Source of the DNA: Protopterus annectens
Lineage: Eukaryota > Chordata > Ceratodontiformes > Protopteridae
NCBI RefSeq assembly: GCF_019279795.1
Contig: NC_056745.1
Location: 508,835,716-508,899,715, forward strand
Length of the DNA stretch: 64,000 nucleotides
Direction of reading: 5' to 3'
Positions 1 to 12,599 of the stretch are shown one piece after another; the first letter of the stretch is position 1; every line of letters starts with the position of its first letter. The notes under the pieces are model-generated. The model was not told where the DNA came from. It made no database searches and saw nothing but the letters and a program-made list of their open reading frames with translations. The position numbers and the translations under genes are program-made.

Positions 1-2570
1 TCTAGCTGGATACATGTCCTTTTTCAGTAGAGGCCCGGGGAGAAAAGCTCCCAAATTTAACAGTAGTATCACTAAACAATTATCTACAATAAACTACATT
101 AATATAATAATACAGGGATAAATAGCATTTTGAATATCCAAGCTGATAGTTAGGTAGGGATTTTATAAGATGATCAAATGATATAGATGCATGTGGAGGA
201 TAGAAAAGTACTAGCTAAGCTTGAGAGGCAGAAGAGAGATTAGGTACAGATAGACCTATTGGGATTAGTCAGGGTTGGAACATGGGCATAACCATTGAGA
301 CTTAAGAAGTTCTCTGAGATTGGTTTTGAATAGATTGAGTGAGGTCATGAGCCTAAGGTTGTTGGGAAGGGAATTCCATAGCTTTCCAATGGAGTTAGCA
401 AAAAGAGCATTGCCGCCCTTGTTATTAGATTTGATGGTAAGTATCAGAGTACTGTTTGAGGATCAAAGGCTACTTAAGTTGGTGTAGGGGGTCAGGATTG
501 TGCTCAGCGAGGGGGTTTTCTCTGGTTGATTAATCATTTTGAATGCTTCGGTGAGTTGGTTAAGAAGATTGGGCAGTTCCAGCCAGCCTAGTTTCTTGAG
601 GTTGAGGCAGTGGTGGGTACGATAGGGTGTGCCTGTTACAAATCTGGCAATATGATGGTAGGTGGTAGAGAGGTTATTAAGCTCACGTTTGTTGAGGAAT
701 GATAGTATCGGAGAGGCATATAGTAAGGTGGAAAGGAGATGGGTTCAAGTGATAGTCAATTTGGCATGAGGAGTGAGAAAGTTCTTTATTCTGTACATGG
801 AGCCAAGTTTCTTGTTAACTGACTTTATGGTTTGGGCAAGGTGCATGTCGAATTTAAGCTTGTGGTCAATAGTGACACCTAATAGTTTGGTACAGGGGAC
901 GGGCTCAATGATGGTGCCATTAAATGATTCCACAAAGAAGGTCCTTGGGTTATCAGGGGGGGGTTCTTGGGTCAGTGGATTGGTGGATGTGGGGGAAAAT
1001 AGAAGTAGCTTGGTTTTTGTCGGGTTGAGTATGAGTTTCCGTTCGGAGAACCATTTTTCAACTTTAGCGAAACATTGTTGGGTGGCTGCTTGGAGATTCT
1101 GAAGAGACCGATCAGAACAGATCAGGGTTGAGTCATCTGCATATTGAATGCAGGTGGCTCTGGGGATGACTGTGTGGAGATCATTTATAAAAACAGAGGA
1201 AAGAAGGGGACCAAGTATGGAGCCCTGTGGAACACCAATGTTGTTTGAGAGCAGGTGAGATAGACTATTTTGCCATCGGACTGCTTGCTGCCTGCCAGTG
1301 AGGTAATCCTTAAACCAGCATAGGGCTAGATTGTCAAGATGGAGGGTTTGTAGGGTGTGTAGTAATAGCTGGTGATTAACCATATCGAAAGCTTTTGATA
1401 GGTCGAGGAAGAGAGCAGAAGATGTTAGTTTTTTGTTACGGTTACTATTGACTGAGTCGACAAAGGAGAGGAGGGCAGTGGTTGTACTGTGCTGGGGCGG
1501 AAGCCATGCTGGGTTGTGGACAGGAGATTATTGAGGGTGAGGTAGTGTAGGAGTTGTTTGTGAATGCACCGTTCCATTATTTTAGCTATTGGAGACAATA
1601 TTGCAATGGGTCGATAGTTAGATATTTCTGTGGAGGAACCTCCCTTATGAAGTGGAATGATATATGATATTTTCCAAGTAGGGGGGATTGTAGCCTCAGT
1701 TATAGATCTATTAATCAGGATTGATATAGGACAGGCAATGACATCAGCCGATATTTGTAGGTATTCCGCTGGGAGGCGATCGGCCGCTAGGGTGGACGGC
1801 TTCAGTTTTTTTAATAGGGTACGGATATAGGAGAAAGAAACTGGTTGTAAGTTAAAGGAGAGAGGAGGTGTGTCGTCAGGAAGAGTTAGGGAGGGGGAAG
1901 AGGAAGGTAGATGATTGGCTAAGGACTGGATGGTCTCAGTAAAGAAAGTGTTAAAGGTGTTGGCTACTACCTCTGGTTCTTGACCAGTGAGATTCTCAGG
2001 GGTTGGTGTAGTTGATTTCCCAGGATGGAGGAGGTTATTAAAACCAGCCCAGAACTTTTTTGGGTTAGTCTGGTATTTGTCCTGGAGGTGACTGTAATAT
2101 TGTTTTTTGTCTCGAGTTATGTCCGATTTTGTTGAGTTTCTTAGTTGTTGAAATAAAATACGGTCTAGGGGGGTTTTGGTAGCTCTCCATTTGTGCCAAG
2201 CCTGGTCACGGAGTTTTATTTTCGTTTTGGTTTCTTTTGTTAACCAGGGAGTTATGCGGTCTTTGGTTCTAATTTGCCGATTTGGGGCATGAGAGTGGAG
2301 AATGTTTAAGAAAGTGTCATTAAAGTATGAGACACTCTCGGCTAGGGGTAGAGTATTTAGGATTGACCAATTGCAGGCTTTTAGTTCCGCAAGGAATAGT
2401 TCTGGGTTAAACTTTTTTCTATTTCTAACAAGTTTGTATAAGGGCGGATTGGTACAAGAAAGTTTGTGTTTTAAAATGTAAGTGACAAGGTGATCACTAA
2501 GGTCATTTGGGAGGGTGCCAGTGGTATAGTTGTTCGGATCTTTATTGGTGAGAATCCAGTCAATTGTGCT
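1..2570 (-). mobile_element. LINE of the CR1/L2/Rex1 group, copy A, 5'-truncated
   Basis: This is a non-LTR retrotransposon on the minus strand with its 3' end at or just left of base 1. The frame at 1,425-2,624 begins in the endonuclease C-terminus (STIDWILTNK, then catalytic DLSDHLVTY), runs through a linker (KKFWAGFNNLL) and enters reverse transcriptase (SNYRPIAILSP, TTQHGFRP). A second frame (745-1,383) has RT motif B GVPQGSILGPLL and motif C QYADDSTLIC. The two frames are separated by one frameshift near 1,491-1,497; the missing motif A (DLSKAFD) is readable in the shifted frame. A single in-frame stop at 745 precedes a conserved C-terminal region that stays open toward 440. The 5' half is lost where DIRS-A1 begins. 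The clade assignment within the CR1/L2/Rex1 group is uncertain. Confidence 0.85.
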
Positions 2571-2894
2571 ATTTTCTTCAGTTTTTCTTGCCCCAGATGT
2601 CAGGTGCCCCAATAAGGTAGACAATACATATTGCTTACAAAAACATACAGCAAAATAAAAATAATACCTTCATCTACAAGCAAATACACCACATAGGTTG
2701 TATAGGATAGAGAAGTATAGATAAGTCCCAGCAAAGAAAGGGGGATGGAGGGTGGATAACCTGGACTGCAACAGTGAATACACTCGAACATCTACATTTA
2801 TGTTAAGTACACAACTGTACTATGTTCATCGTGTTTCACTGTTGCAGTCATTACACTTGGGTTGAATCCCAAAGCTGAGGTAGGGCGGCTGGGC

Positions 2895-3990
2895 CTAAAT
2901 AGGATTAGGAGTGGCTATGAGGCCCTGCAGAACTGCAGTGGCAAAGCCTGCTCTGGATTTGGAGTAAAGAGGTAAGTGATAATGCTGGGTAAAAGTGTGC
3001 ACTGAACTCCAAGTTGCAGCCTCTAAAATATCCTTGGTTGGTACTCCTCTGAGAAAGGCTGCTGCCCTGGTAGAATGTGGCCTAATATTCTTAGGCACTG
3101 ACTTGCCATGCTACTCATAGCAGAAACGAATGCAGTGTCATATCCATTTTGAAATAGTCTGCTTTGAGATGGCCTTTCCTTGTTACAAACAGTTGCTCAG
3201 TTTTTCTGAAAGCTTTTGTTTTGTCCAAATAGAAGCGTAGCTGTCTGTGTATGTCCAAAGAGTACAGAAGTCTCTCCCCTTTATTCTGGGGATTTGGATA
3301 AAATGTTGGCAAATGAATGGTTTGGTTAAGAGCCACAGTGGACACTACCTTTGGCATGAATGTTGTTTGTCCTTAGAGAAACCCTGTCCGGATGAAAAAT
3401 GATGAATGGTTCCACTGCCATTAATGCCTGTAACTCTGAGACTCTTCTTGCTGAAGTTATTGCTAGGAGTAGAGCAGTTTTCCATGATAAAAATTTTATA
3501 TCAGCTGTATTGGCTGGTTCAAAAGGAGGCAGTGTGAGTTTTTCCAACACAAAATTGAGGTCCCATGTAGGTACTGGTGCTCTCCTTGGGGGTCTTATGT
3601 TTTTTGCCCCTCTGAGGTACTGTCTTAGTAGTGGGTGAGAGAAAATAGGAGGTTCCGTATTGTAATGAGCTGAAATGGAAGAGGCATGGATCTTAATTGA
3701 TGAGAAGGATAGGCCTTTGTCCAGCATCTCAGTTAGGTATTGTAAAATCTGAGGAACATTTGGAACAAGTGGTTCGAGTCCTTGTGCCTGGTTCCGAGCA
3801 CAGTATCTCTTCCATTTTTCTGCATAAGATTTCCTGGTGCTCAGCCTCCTGGCTTCTAAAATGACATCCATAACAGCTTTAGAGAAAGGTGTGGTCTGAG
3901 TGGCTATATTATCTGCCATGCAGCCAGATTTAAGGTTCTGAGTTGACTGTGCAGAATCTGATTGTTTTGTTGAGTCAGAAGATGAGGAAT
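2895..3990 (-). pseudogene. DIRS-A1 tyrosine recombinase region
   Basis: Tyrosine recombinase signatures are visible: STRKSYAEKWKRY at the N-terminal domain, SARRVSELQALM (catalytic Arg), RPHSTRAAAF (His-x-x-Arg) and WSSVHTFTQHYH around the nucleophile Tyr. These recombinases insert circular cDNA. It is a broken fossil. Confidence 0.78.
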
Positions 3991-4417
3991 TTGAGGTAAA
4001 GTCCAGGCTGGGCCTTGAGACAAGCTCTTTAGGATTGGGTACCAGTGCTGGCGTGGCCAGTCTGGTGCAATCAGGATCATTTTTGGTTTCTCTTGTCTGA
4101 CTTTTAGGAGCACCTTTGGAAGGAGAGGTAGTGGTGGAAATGCATATACTGTTAGGGTTTCCCAGCCGAATGATAGAGCATCCACTTTCCATGCTTGTGC
4201 GTGATAAGTGCTTGTGCAGAATCTCTGTAGTTGGCAGTTGTGAGGGGAGGCAAAAAGATCCATGTCTGGGCATCCCCATTTCCTTGTTATCATGCTGAAG
4301 ACCTGTGGATTTAGTTTCCACTCGTGAGGATCCATGAGGATTCTGCTTAGTCTTTCTTTCCTGGCAGGAATTGTGCCTGCAGATGTACTTGATAGGTCAG
4401 TGCTGTGTTCCACAAAG

Positions 4418-5777
4418 TCATGGCTTGCCTGCAGAGGGGGTAGGAATGTGTGCCCCCTTGCTTATGTACCACATAACTGTGGTATTATCCATCTTTAGTA
4501 ATAGTTGTCCTGGATGTAGTAGATCCTTGAAGGCTGTCAGGGCACTCTGTACAGCTAGCATCTCTTTTTGATTGATGTGAATATGCATTTGTTCCGCAGG
4601 CCACATGCCCTGAATACATTTTCCTGCCATGTGTGCCTCCCAAGCATAATCTGATGCATCTGTTGTTAGTGTTTGCCTGGCTGTGGGTAAAGTGAAAGGC
4701 TGTCCCTTGTTGTGGTGACAGGCCAGTGCCCACCATCGAAACTCCTGTTGCAGGCAGGGAATAAGAGTTATTATTGTTTCCAGGCTGTGGCAATGTTGAG
4801 TCCAAACACTTTTTAGATACCATTGTAGTTTCCTCATATGCAATCTTGCATATGGAATTAGTAGAATGCAGGATGCCATGAAGTCCAAAGCCTGCAGAAT
4901 TTTTCTTGCGGGTAGCTGGGTCTTTGCTGCCATCATTTGAAAGTAATGAGTCAGTTGCCTTTGCTTGTCTGGCATGAGATAAGCCATCTGCGCAGTTGTA
5001 TTTAAGCTTGCACCCAGGAATATTATCTCTTGAGAGGGCACTAGTTTTGATTTCTTTTCGTTTACTGTGTACCCTAGGCAAATTAGTAACATTTTTACTA
5101 ACACCAGATGCTTTAGTAGAATGTCCTTGCTCTCTGCTTGAATAAGGCAGTCATCCAAGTAGGGATATATTTGAATTCCTTTTTGTCTGCAAAATGCAAT
5201 TACTGTTGCCAGGCATTTTGTTTAGACCCTGGGCGCAGTAGATAAGCCAAAGGGCAGTGCAGAGAATTGGTAATGCATTGAGCCAGCTATGAATCTGAGG
5301 CATCTTTCTGCAAGACTGTCTGATTGGGACATGCAGGTATGCCTCCTTGAGGTCCAAAGTAACTAGCCAAGCCTTCTTCCCCAGCATGGGTAGAAGTTGC
5401 TGCAGTGTCAACATTTTGAATTTTGGAACATCCAGGAAAGCATTTAGAATTGACAGGTCCAGTATTGGTCTCCAGGCTTTGTCCTTTCTGGGTACCAAGA
5501 AAAGTCTTGAATAAAATCCTTGTCCCTGTTCTTGTTGTGGTACTTTTTGAATTGCTCTCATGTCCATGAGAGCAGAAATTTGTTTTTGTGCCTCTGCCCA
5601 TTGATTTTGTGGCATGTCTGGCATACCTTTTAACCTTGGAAGGGTGTGAAAGTGGAACCTGTAACCCTGACAGAGAATATTCAATACCCATTTGTCCTGG
5701 GTGATCATGTGCCAATTTTGTGTGAAAACTGCTAGCTTTCCCCCTACGGGTGCTGCCAAAAGGTAAATGCTTGGCAT
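4418..5777 (-). pseudogene. DIRS-A1 reverse transcriptase-RNase H region
   Basis: RT blocks are visible (FYSRLFLVPRKDKAWRPILD, VTLDLKEAYLHVPI and the catalytic YLDDCL near 5,150-5,170). RNase H motifs follow (TTDAS, KEMLAVQ and MDNTTVMWY). The family pairs this with gag upstream and a recombinase downstream, and both are present. It is a broken fossil. Confidence 0.8.
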
Positions 5778-5806
5778 TTGTAGAGGGAAGTCATTGGGAC
5801 TGTTTC

Positions 5807-7590
5807 CTATAAGATTGTGATTTGTCTTCTCCGCCTTTGGGAGCTAAGCACCCCATTGTTTAGGTCTGTATGAGCCTTGGGGCTGAGATCTGCCTCTTGG
5901 GAGTCTGTATCTGCCTCTTTGTGGCCTGACACTGGAAAGGACCAATTTTTAGAAGGCCAGTTTCTGCTAAATCTAGGTGGCTGAACCTGTAAGAAATCCT
6001 TTACTGTCTGCATTGATTTTGCTTTATCCTCCATTTTCTTTAACACCTCTTCTGCCTTAACACCAAAGTATCATGCTGTAGTGGAGCATCCAATAATTTT
6101 GCTTTAACATGATCAGGTAAACTTTGTTCTTTTAACCAAGCATGCCTTCGAATGACAGAACCTGTAACTGCGGCTCTGCAAGAAGCCTCTAAAGAATCAA
6201 AACCACATTGCAGAGTATGCTTTCCCACTTGTTCAGCTGCATGCAATAAATCCTGCATTTCCTTATTGTCAGGACATTCTGAGCTTGTAAGCATTTTCTG
6301 TTTTAGCAAAGACATTAGGTATTGTTGATATTTAAGCATGTGAAACTGGTAGTTTAAAGCCCTTACAGCTAAAGTAGCAGAAGTGTAAACCTTTTCCCCC
6401 CCATCTAGCCAGTGGTCTAGAATCCCTATCAGAGGGAATAGGTTTTTTTGCAGTGGAAGCCTTGACCCCTTTGGGACCCTGAGAAACTGTTTTGGGGTAA
6501 GCAGCAAGGTTTTTATAAAGAAATTTATGAGAGTCGGGGACCCTGTAGTGCCTATCTGGCTTGACTGGTGCAGGGGGTAAAGAATCCGGAGACAAACTGG
6601 ATTCAGAGAAAACATCAACAATATCTAGTACAGGGGGGATAGGAAGGGGCCTGTGCTGAGGCAATAAGAGAGTCTCTGAGCCTTTTCTTGGATTCTGAAT
6701 AATCCTGGCTCTCGCAATGGAAATGCTCCCTCATGGTGTGCATGGTTTCCCCAAAAGAGTAATCCACAGGAGGAAAGGCTGAAGGGATAGATTCTTCAGC
6801 ATCAGAGTCCTCATAGGGAGGAAGAGAATATCCCTGTTCTGAAGAGGAATCAGAGGAAATAGAAACCTGGTCAGAGGAGTCATAGTCAGTGTCTTGCCTA
6901 GGCCTCTTATCAGGAGGGGGATGGGAACCCCTGATCAAAGTAATTAGGTCCTCGGCCATTTTAAGCATCTGTTTTTTTGGCATGGATGACTGCCCAGGAG
7001 AATGCTGTACTTGTTTCTTTGTCTTTAATGGTGTTTTAGACTTTGCCTTGGCTGCAGAAGTGGACTTGATAGTAAGCTGTGTAGGTCTGAAAACACCCTC
7101 ATAAGCCGATGCCTGCTCAGCGGCTCCGGACCCATCTGAGAGAATAGTTTCCGTAGGCCCAATACCTTGAGTTTCCAGAGGCCTAGTTGTCTCCACGTGG
7201 GAGCTGGAGGCGGCCTGTGGCTCTGAGGTAGCGGGTGTCAGGGGCTGCGAAGGCACCTCACTGAGAACTGGCGACTGGCCTAGAAGAGGCTTCGTCGTCT
7301 GTTTTGGACCTCGGATGCCTGTCCTTTTCTTTGTCTTTGCGTTTTTTATAAATTCCGGTCGTCGGTTATTCCGATGGCATTATGTAGCTAAACCTTCGGC
7401 CAAAATAATGTAAAGCAAAACCAAACAGACGCTTAATAGTGCGTTGGTTGAATCTAGCGTAAAACCGACAACTAGCAATGTCGTGGTCAGGGCCTAGGCA
7501 AGGAATACAGTAAGAGTGAAAATCCTTATGAGGTATTTGCTTCCCACAAGAAATACAATTGTTAACTTTTACTGACATCGGTCTGGAGCA
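5807..7590 (-). pseudogene. DIRS-A1 gag-like region
   Basis: The N-terminal part shows the zinc-binding pattern typical of the DIRS copies here (NNCISCGKQIPH, then CIPCLGPDHD, then FNQRTIKR). A Ser/Pro/acidic low-complexity middle follows, then a helical region with KVYTSATLAVRALNYQFHML. The region lies upstream of RT in the element's sense. It is broken. Confidence 0.75.
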
Positions 7591-7899
7591 AGAAAAAGTT
7601 TCCCCAACGGGGTACTTAGCTTTACTGAAGACTTCGGTTCTGAAATTCAATTTCGAAAATCGCAGGAGTTGGCCGACCAGCACTTGCGAACTGCTTTTGC
7701 TTCGGGCACCACGTGGCAAGAAAGACTGAAGAAAATGGCGTTGGCTGCATCTTATATACCCCTGGCGCACTGACGTCAGGGAAGAAGCGACAGCAACAGA
7801 CGCCGGACCAGGACTTTGGAATTCAGGCAGACTATGGGTAGCCTGCCAGCAGGATAACCCAAGTGTAATGACTGCAACTGTGAAACACGATGATCATCA

Positions 7900-9640
7900 G
7901 AATGTTTTCTTATAAATTGCGTTTTGGAGGAATAATTCCTGTGGAATTTGAGGATAGGAGAGAGAAACGAGTGCTTCAGGTCCTGTAACTCATTCCCCTT
8001 TTGTTGCAGTTTTGAATAACTCAGCCACCTTTGTCCCAAATAGTGCAGAACTCTTCAGAGGTGCGTCTGATAGTTTTGCCCTAATGTCATCAGGTAAGGG
8101 CTGTAATCTTAACCACGAATATCTTCTCATGACAGAGGCAGATGCAGTAGAAGCTTTAGCAACATCATAGCTGCATCTAATGGAATGCCTTGTGACCTGA
8201 GAAGACAGATAGGAGGCTAGATATCTGTGTCAATCGGGGATCTCAGACAAAACCTTAGTGGCCTGTCCTAACAGGGCTAGGGCATATTTTGATATACAAG
8301 TTTGGTAATTTACTGCCCTGAATGCCAGGGTAGCTGAGGTATAAACCTTTTTGCCAAGGTGTTCCATGGCCTTACTGTCCTTATCAGTAGAGAGAACTGA
8401 GGTGGATGGAAGCAGTTTAGAAGGCTTATCAACAGAAACTGATATGGTGCTAGGGTCCACAATAGGGCATGTATTAAGAAATGTGCCCCCCTCAGGGACC
8501 CTGGAAGATCAGTCAGGCCTTTGAGGGGCAGGGGGCTGTAAATCAGGGTTCACAAAGACTGCATTAACAGCATCCAAAAATGCTGGCAAGACTGGAGGGA
8601 TAGCTGACAAGACTGGAGGGATAGCTGAAGGAGCAGGAGTGTCCATTTGCATAAGTTCATAATACCTTTTTTGAACCTCTGACATCTCAGTGGAATCCCA
8701 TTTAAAGAACTTCCTCATTCTGGAAATGGTCTCCCCAAAAGTGAGGTCCTCACCTGGAGAAAGTGTCTCAGCAGAATCCTCCTCATGGAGAGGCATAACC
8801 AAGGGGAGATGGCAACTGAGACACATAGGACAGAGTCCTCAGCTTTAGGTGGAGGAATATCTTAAGCCTAGGGCTAATTAAGGGGGGAGCCACTATGGAG
8901 GATTAAGGTGTAGTAGGCCTAAGAGCCATGAAAGCATTTAAGAGACTGAGAAAAGGGCTGCCAGTCTGGTTGGCTATCTGCAGGAGGAGAAACGTGTTTT
9001 GACTTCTTTCTTTTCAGTGAAGGCCTAGAGGGTGTAGGGGCCAAGGTACGCCTAAGGACACCAGGTTCTATAGCAGTGGAAGGATCTCTCCAGGAGGCCG
9101 GTACAAGCAAAGGTTCCCCCCTCAACATCAGTAGCTGATGTCTGCCATCCATTCTGGATTCTGCAGCTTCCCCCAGCGGTAGCTGCTATACCCATATCGG
9201 CAGTTTCCGAAGGTTCCTCCAGGCTCATGTCAGCCACAGGAGATGGACGTCTGGTGGAAGAGGTGCAGGAACGGATTTAGGCCTAGTAACTTTGGCCTTT
9301 TTCTTAGGTGGCTTGACAGGCTGACTGGACAGTCCATCCATAGATAACACTAAGCGTTTAAGATGCTGATTCCCCATATAAATATTGAGGGCATGCAGAT
9401 GGCAGCATAGGATCTTAGGGATGAAGGCCTGATGGATCGCACAGGTCTTGAGGTCATGCGCAGGCCTTAAACAGAAAAGACAAAGCTTGTGACCATTTTT
9501 ACAGGGGATCTGATGACTGCACTTAACACTTTCCCCTTCCTGGATGACATGAATCTAAACAAGCATGCAGTAACCCAAAAGAACAAAACATCCCCAGTGG
9601 GGTACTTATCTTTGAAAGAGACAATCTGACGGCCGGTACC
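7900..9640 (-). mobile_element. DIRS-like element B1, gag-side fragment (second subfamily)
   Basis: This minus-strand fragment is a divergent DIRS subfamily. Recognisable pieces are GKKVYTSATLAFRAVNYQ (8,230-8,460) and LTFGETISRMRKFFKWDS (8,509-8,826), both counterparts of gag segments in the A copies. The 5' leader (9,340-9,640) contains gtggggtacttatcttt and matches DIRS-B2 and B3 at DNA level. A 24-bp tandem duplication inside the frame gives the repeated SAIPPVL near 8,590-8,630. No RT or recombinase part is present. It is broken. Confidence 0.65.
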
Positions 9641-11130
9641 ACAGGAACAGCTGACCCCTCATCTAAAGAAACTATTCAATCTCAGCCTATCCACAGGTTA
9701 CGTGCCCATGGAATGGCGCACAACAGTTATTCTGCTCCACAAAGGAGGAGCAACAACTGACCCCGGTAACTATTGCCCTATAAGCCTAACCAGCCTGGTC
9801 TGCAAAGCTATGGAGTGCATCACCATGGAACTCATTAACAAAGACATAGACCACCCCCTAACACTCAACTCAGTTCGGCTTTAAGGGCAGATCATGCCTA
9901 CTGAACCTGGTTGACTTCTTTGAGACCGTCACCAAAGCCATTGACGAGGGAAAGGTGGTTCATACAGCCTACCTAGACCTTGCCAAGGCTTTCGACACAA
10001 TTCCTCACTCTGGTATCATAGAGAAACTCACCAGCCTAAACATAAACCCCCACGTCACGAGATGGGTTGCCAGCTGGCTTACACACAGAATCTACACGGT
10101 AAGAATAGCGGGATCCATGTCCGACTCTAAACCAGTCACAAGTGGTGTCCCACAGGGTTCAGGTCTTGGGCCCCCTACTGTTAGGCATATATTTCTCAGA
10201 AGTGCAGGCAAACACAGGAGGTCTGTGGCTGACAAAATTTGCTGATGACTGCAAACTGGGAGCTATAATTGACACTCCGGCTGACATGGACATTCTCCAA
10301 AAGTACACATGGTATCAAAGTCATGGACTCAAGTTAAATGCCAAAAAATGCATAGTCATTCCGTTTGGGAAAAACAAAACACCCATGAACTACCACATTC
10401 GTGGCAGCCCTCAAGTCAGAAGAGGTAATAAGAGACCTGGAGACTCAGGTAGATAGTAATCTCTCTTTTGACAATCACATCGCCAAAGTAGTTAGGAAAT
10501 CCTTCCATGTGGCCCATCTAATTACTAAAGGGTTCACATCTAGAAAAAAAGGTTATAGTGCCCCCTCTACTCGTCACTCATCAGACCCATCATAGAGTAC
10601 AATGCCCCATTTGGGATGTACCTCACAAGACACTATCAGTAGCTGGAGAGACCACAAAAGTACCTCACCAAGAGGATCACAGGCCTTAATCATATGCCAT
10701 ATGCAGCCAGACTGAAAAAAAAACTGGCTTTACAAAGTAGCATACCGCTTGCTCAGAGGTGATCTCTGCCTAATCTACAAAGCCATGTTCAACTCAGAAT
10801 TGACGGACATGCTCCACCTAAAGAAATCCAAGTCACTATGAGCCACACTCTGCAGTAAGCTAAACCTCGACACTACAATAAATAGAACATGTTGGAGGGG
10901 CAGATTCCCATCACAGAGACTCCCCATGCTTTGGAACAAATTCCCAAATAACATAAGGCAGAGCCCCTCAATATCACTCTTCAAGAGGAACCTTGATAAG
11001 TGGATGGGAAATAGAAAATACACCCCGGGGATCATGCCTATGGCTCAGCTTGACAGAGGCTCAGCTAATTAATTAATGGGGTGGCGAAAGCCAACACATT
11101 CGGGCTAGGCTTATAAATGCCCTCGGGCAG
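9641..11130 (+). mobile_element. CR1-like LINE, copy a, 5'-truncated
   Basis: This is the 3' part of a CR1-like LINE on the plus strand. The RT pieces lie in different frames: YCPISLTSLVCKAMEC near 9,760, motif A YLDLAKAFDTIPH near 9,970, motif B GVPQGSGLGP near 10,150 and motif C FADDCKLGA near 10,240, followed by LETQVDSNLSFDNHIAKVV. At least three frame changes separate these pieces, so it cannot encode a protein. The 3' end (about 11,090-11,130) reads ggctaggcttataaatgccc, the same end seen in three other CR1 fragments in the window. It abuts the tail of LINE copy B directly. Confidence 0.85.
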
Positions 11131-12595
11131 ATTTATTTATTTATTTTACATTTGTTAACCGGGGGTGTCTGACTGAGCCGAAAAGGCCCTTTTTCAGCAG
11201 AGGCCGGGGGAGAAAAGCTCCACAAAGAAAAATTACAGACACATTTAGTTATTTAGACATAATCAGTATACACACAAATTACAAGAGACATGTTTTTACA
11301 GTGGCATGCGGCACAAACAGTTACAGTGGAGAGAACAATCAAAAAAGATATTAATTTTAAAAATAAAGGTAAGTAATAGATTTGTGGTGTACAGCTGAAC
11401 TTTGGAATGTAGGTAGAATACATACATAGTACACAGGTACAGTACATACATTGTAGATTAGCCAGTGTTTGTGAGTGAGATTGAAAAACTATTATAAATT
11501 GCTCTAGATTTAGTATGCATATGTTATCCACTTTCACAAGCCTGGGGAGCAATCATGGCACTGCCAACTTTGCTTGAGATGTTGCCTGATGAGGTCTTTA
11601 AAGGAGGCTTTGGATGATGTGTTTTGAATGCTAGTAGGGACAGAGTTCCATTTTTTAGCCACCGAACTACTATATAGTGCATCTCCAAAGCTATTGTAGC
11701 TGTTGGTGACTTCTAGTGGTAGTTTGCTTGATGATCTAAGAGGCCTAGTATCTACCTATGAACTGTAAGGAAGGATGACATTTTGTAGTGCATGGGTTCT
11801 GGTTGGTTGTGTTGCAATTTTGTGACTTAGAGTTGGTTGCAAGGAATAATGTTGGGAAGTTCAAGCCAGTCTAGTATCCTTAAAGCTGTACAATGATGAC
11901 TTCCAGTCAGATGCAAACTTAGCAATTTTATTATAACATGCTTCTAGCTTAGATAAGTCAGTTTTGTTAGATTAGTTAAAATTGGAGAGGCATATAGTAA
12001 AGTGGAAAGCAGATGGGTTTGTGCCAATGTAACTTTGGCCATTTTGGTCAGGAATCTTGTGCGTCTATATACACTTCCAAGTTTCTTATGCATTTTTTAT
12101 GGTTAGGGAGACATGCAAGTCAATTTTTAGGCTATTGTCTACTTCCACTCCAAGAAGCTTTGTATGGGTTTGTCAGGGAGATGACAGTATTGTCTTTGGG
12201 TATTATTTTAAATGGTGGGCATGAGATAGATGTCTTGTTAGGCTGTAAGAGTAATAATTTAGTTTTGTTTGGGTTCAGGATTAGATAGGCATTGGCTAAC
12301 CATGTTTCAATACATGTGAAAGATTCCTGTGTTTGAGAATGAAGAACTGATAGAGAAGTGGCAGCACAGATAAGTGTTGAATCATCTGCATAATGTATTA
12401 CAAAACCACGTGGAGTAGCTGTGTGTACATTATTAGTATAGAGGGAGAAAAGGAGAGGGCCTAAAATAGATCCTTGGGGGACACTAAAGGATAAAGGAAG
12501 ACGTGCAGATAGGTCACCTTGCCATAGAACAGATTGTTGATGGCCAGTGATATCATTAAACCAAGCGGTGGCATATGGTGAGAAGGATAGTTCAG
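11131..12595 (-). mobile_element. LINE of the same family, copy B, 5'-truncated
   Basis: The 3' end is at 11,131, where a short ATTT repeat tail is followed by the family's terminal block (ttaaccgggg ... cagaggccgggggagaaaagctcc), shared with copies A and C. The frame at 12,132-12,746 shows RT motif B (VPQGSILGPLLFSL), motif C (HYADDSTLIC) and LNPNKTKLLLL. The beginning of that frame, beyond about 12,595, belongs to a neighbouring DIRS fragment. The C-terminal part (11,560-12,130) is recognisable at DNA level against copy A but decayed. It is older than copy A judging by divergence. Confidence 0.8.
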
Positions 12596-12599
12596 TTAA

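Larger units (their letters stand above)
2571..7899 (-). mobile_element. DIRS-like retrotransposon A1 (broken, 3' end missing)
   Basis: DIRS elements carry gag, a Ty3-like RT-RNase H and a tyrosine recombinase instead of an integrase. All three regions are present here in the expected order on the minus strand. The 5' end at about 7,899 has the family start (TGATG then GTTTCAC and TGCAGTC), and an inverted-repeat arm follows (about 7,715-7,890). At the other side the inner end block is present (2,765-2,850), but the outer inverted terminal repeat is absent and LINE copy A abuts. It is a fossil with many breaks. No target duplication is visible, as expected for this family. Confidence 0.85.
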
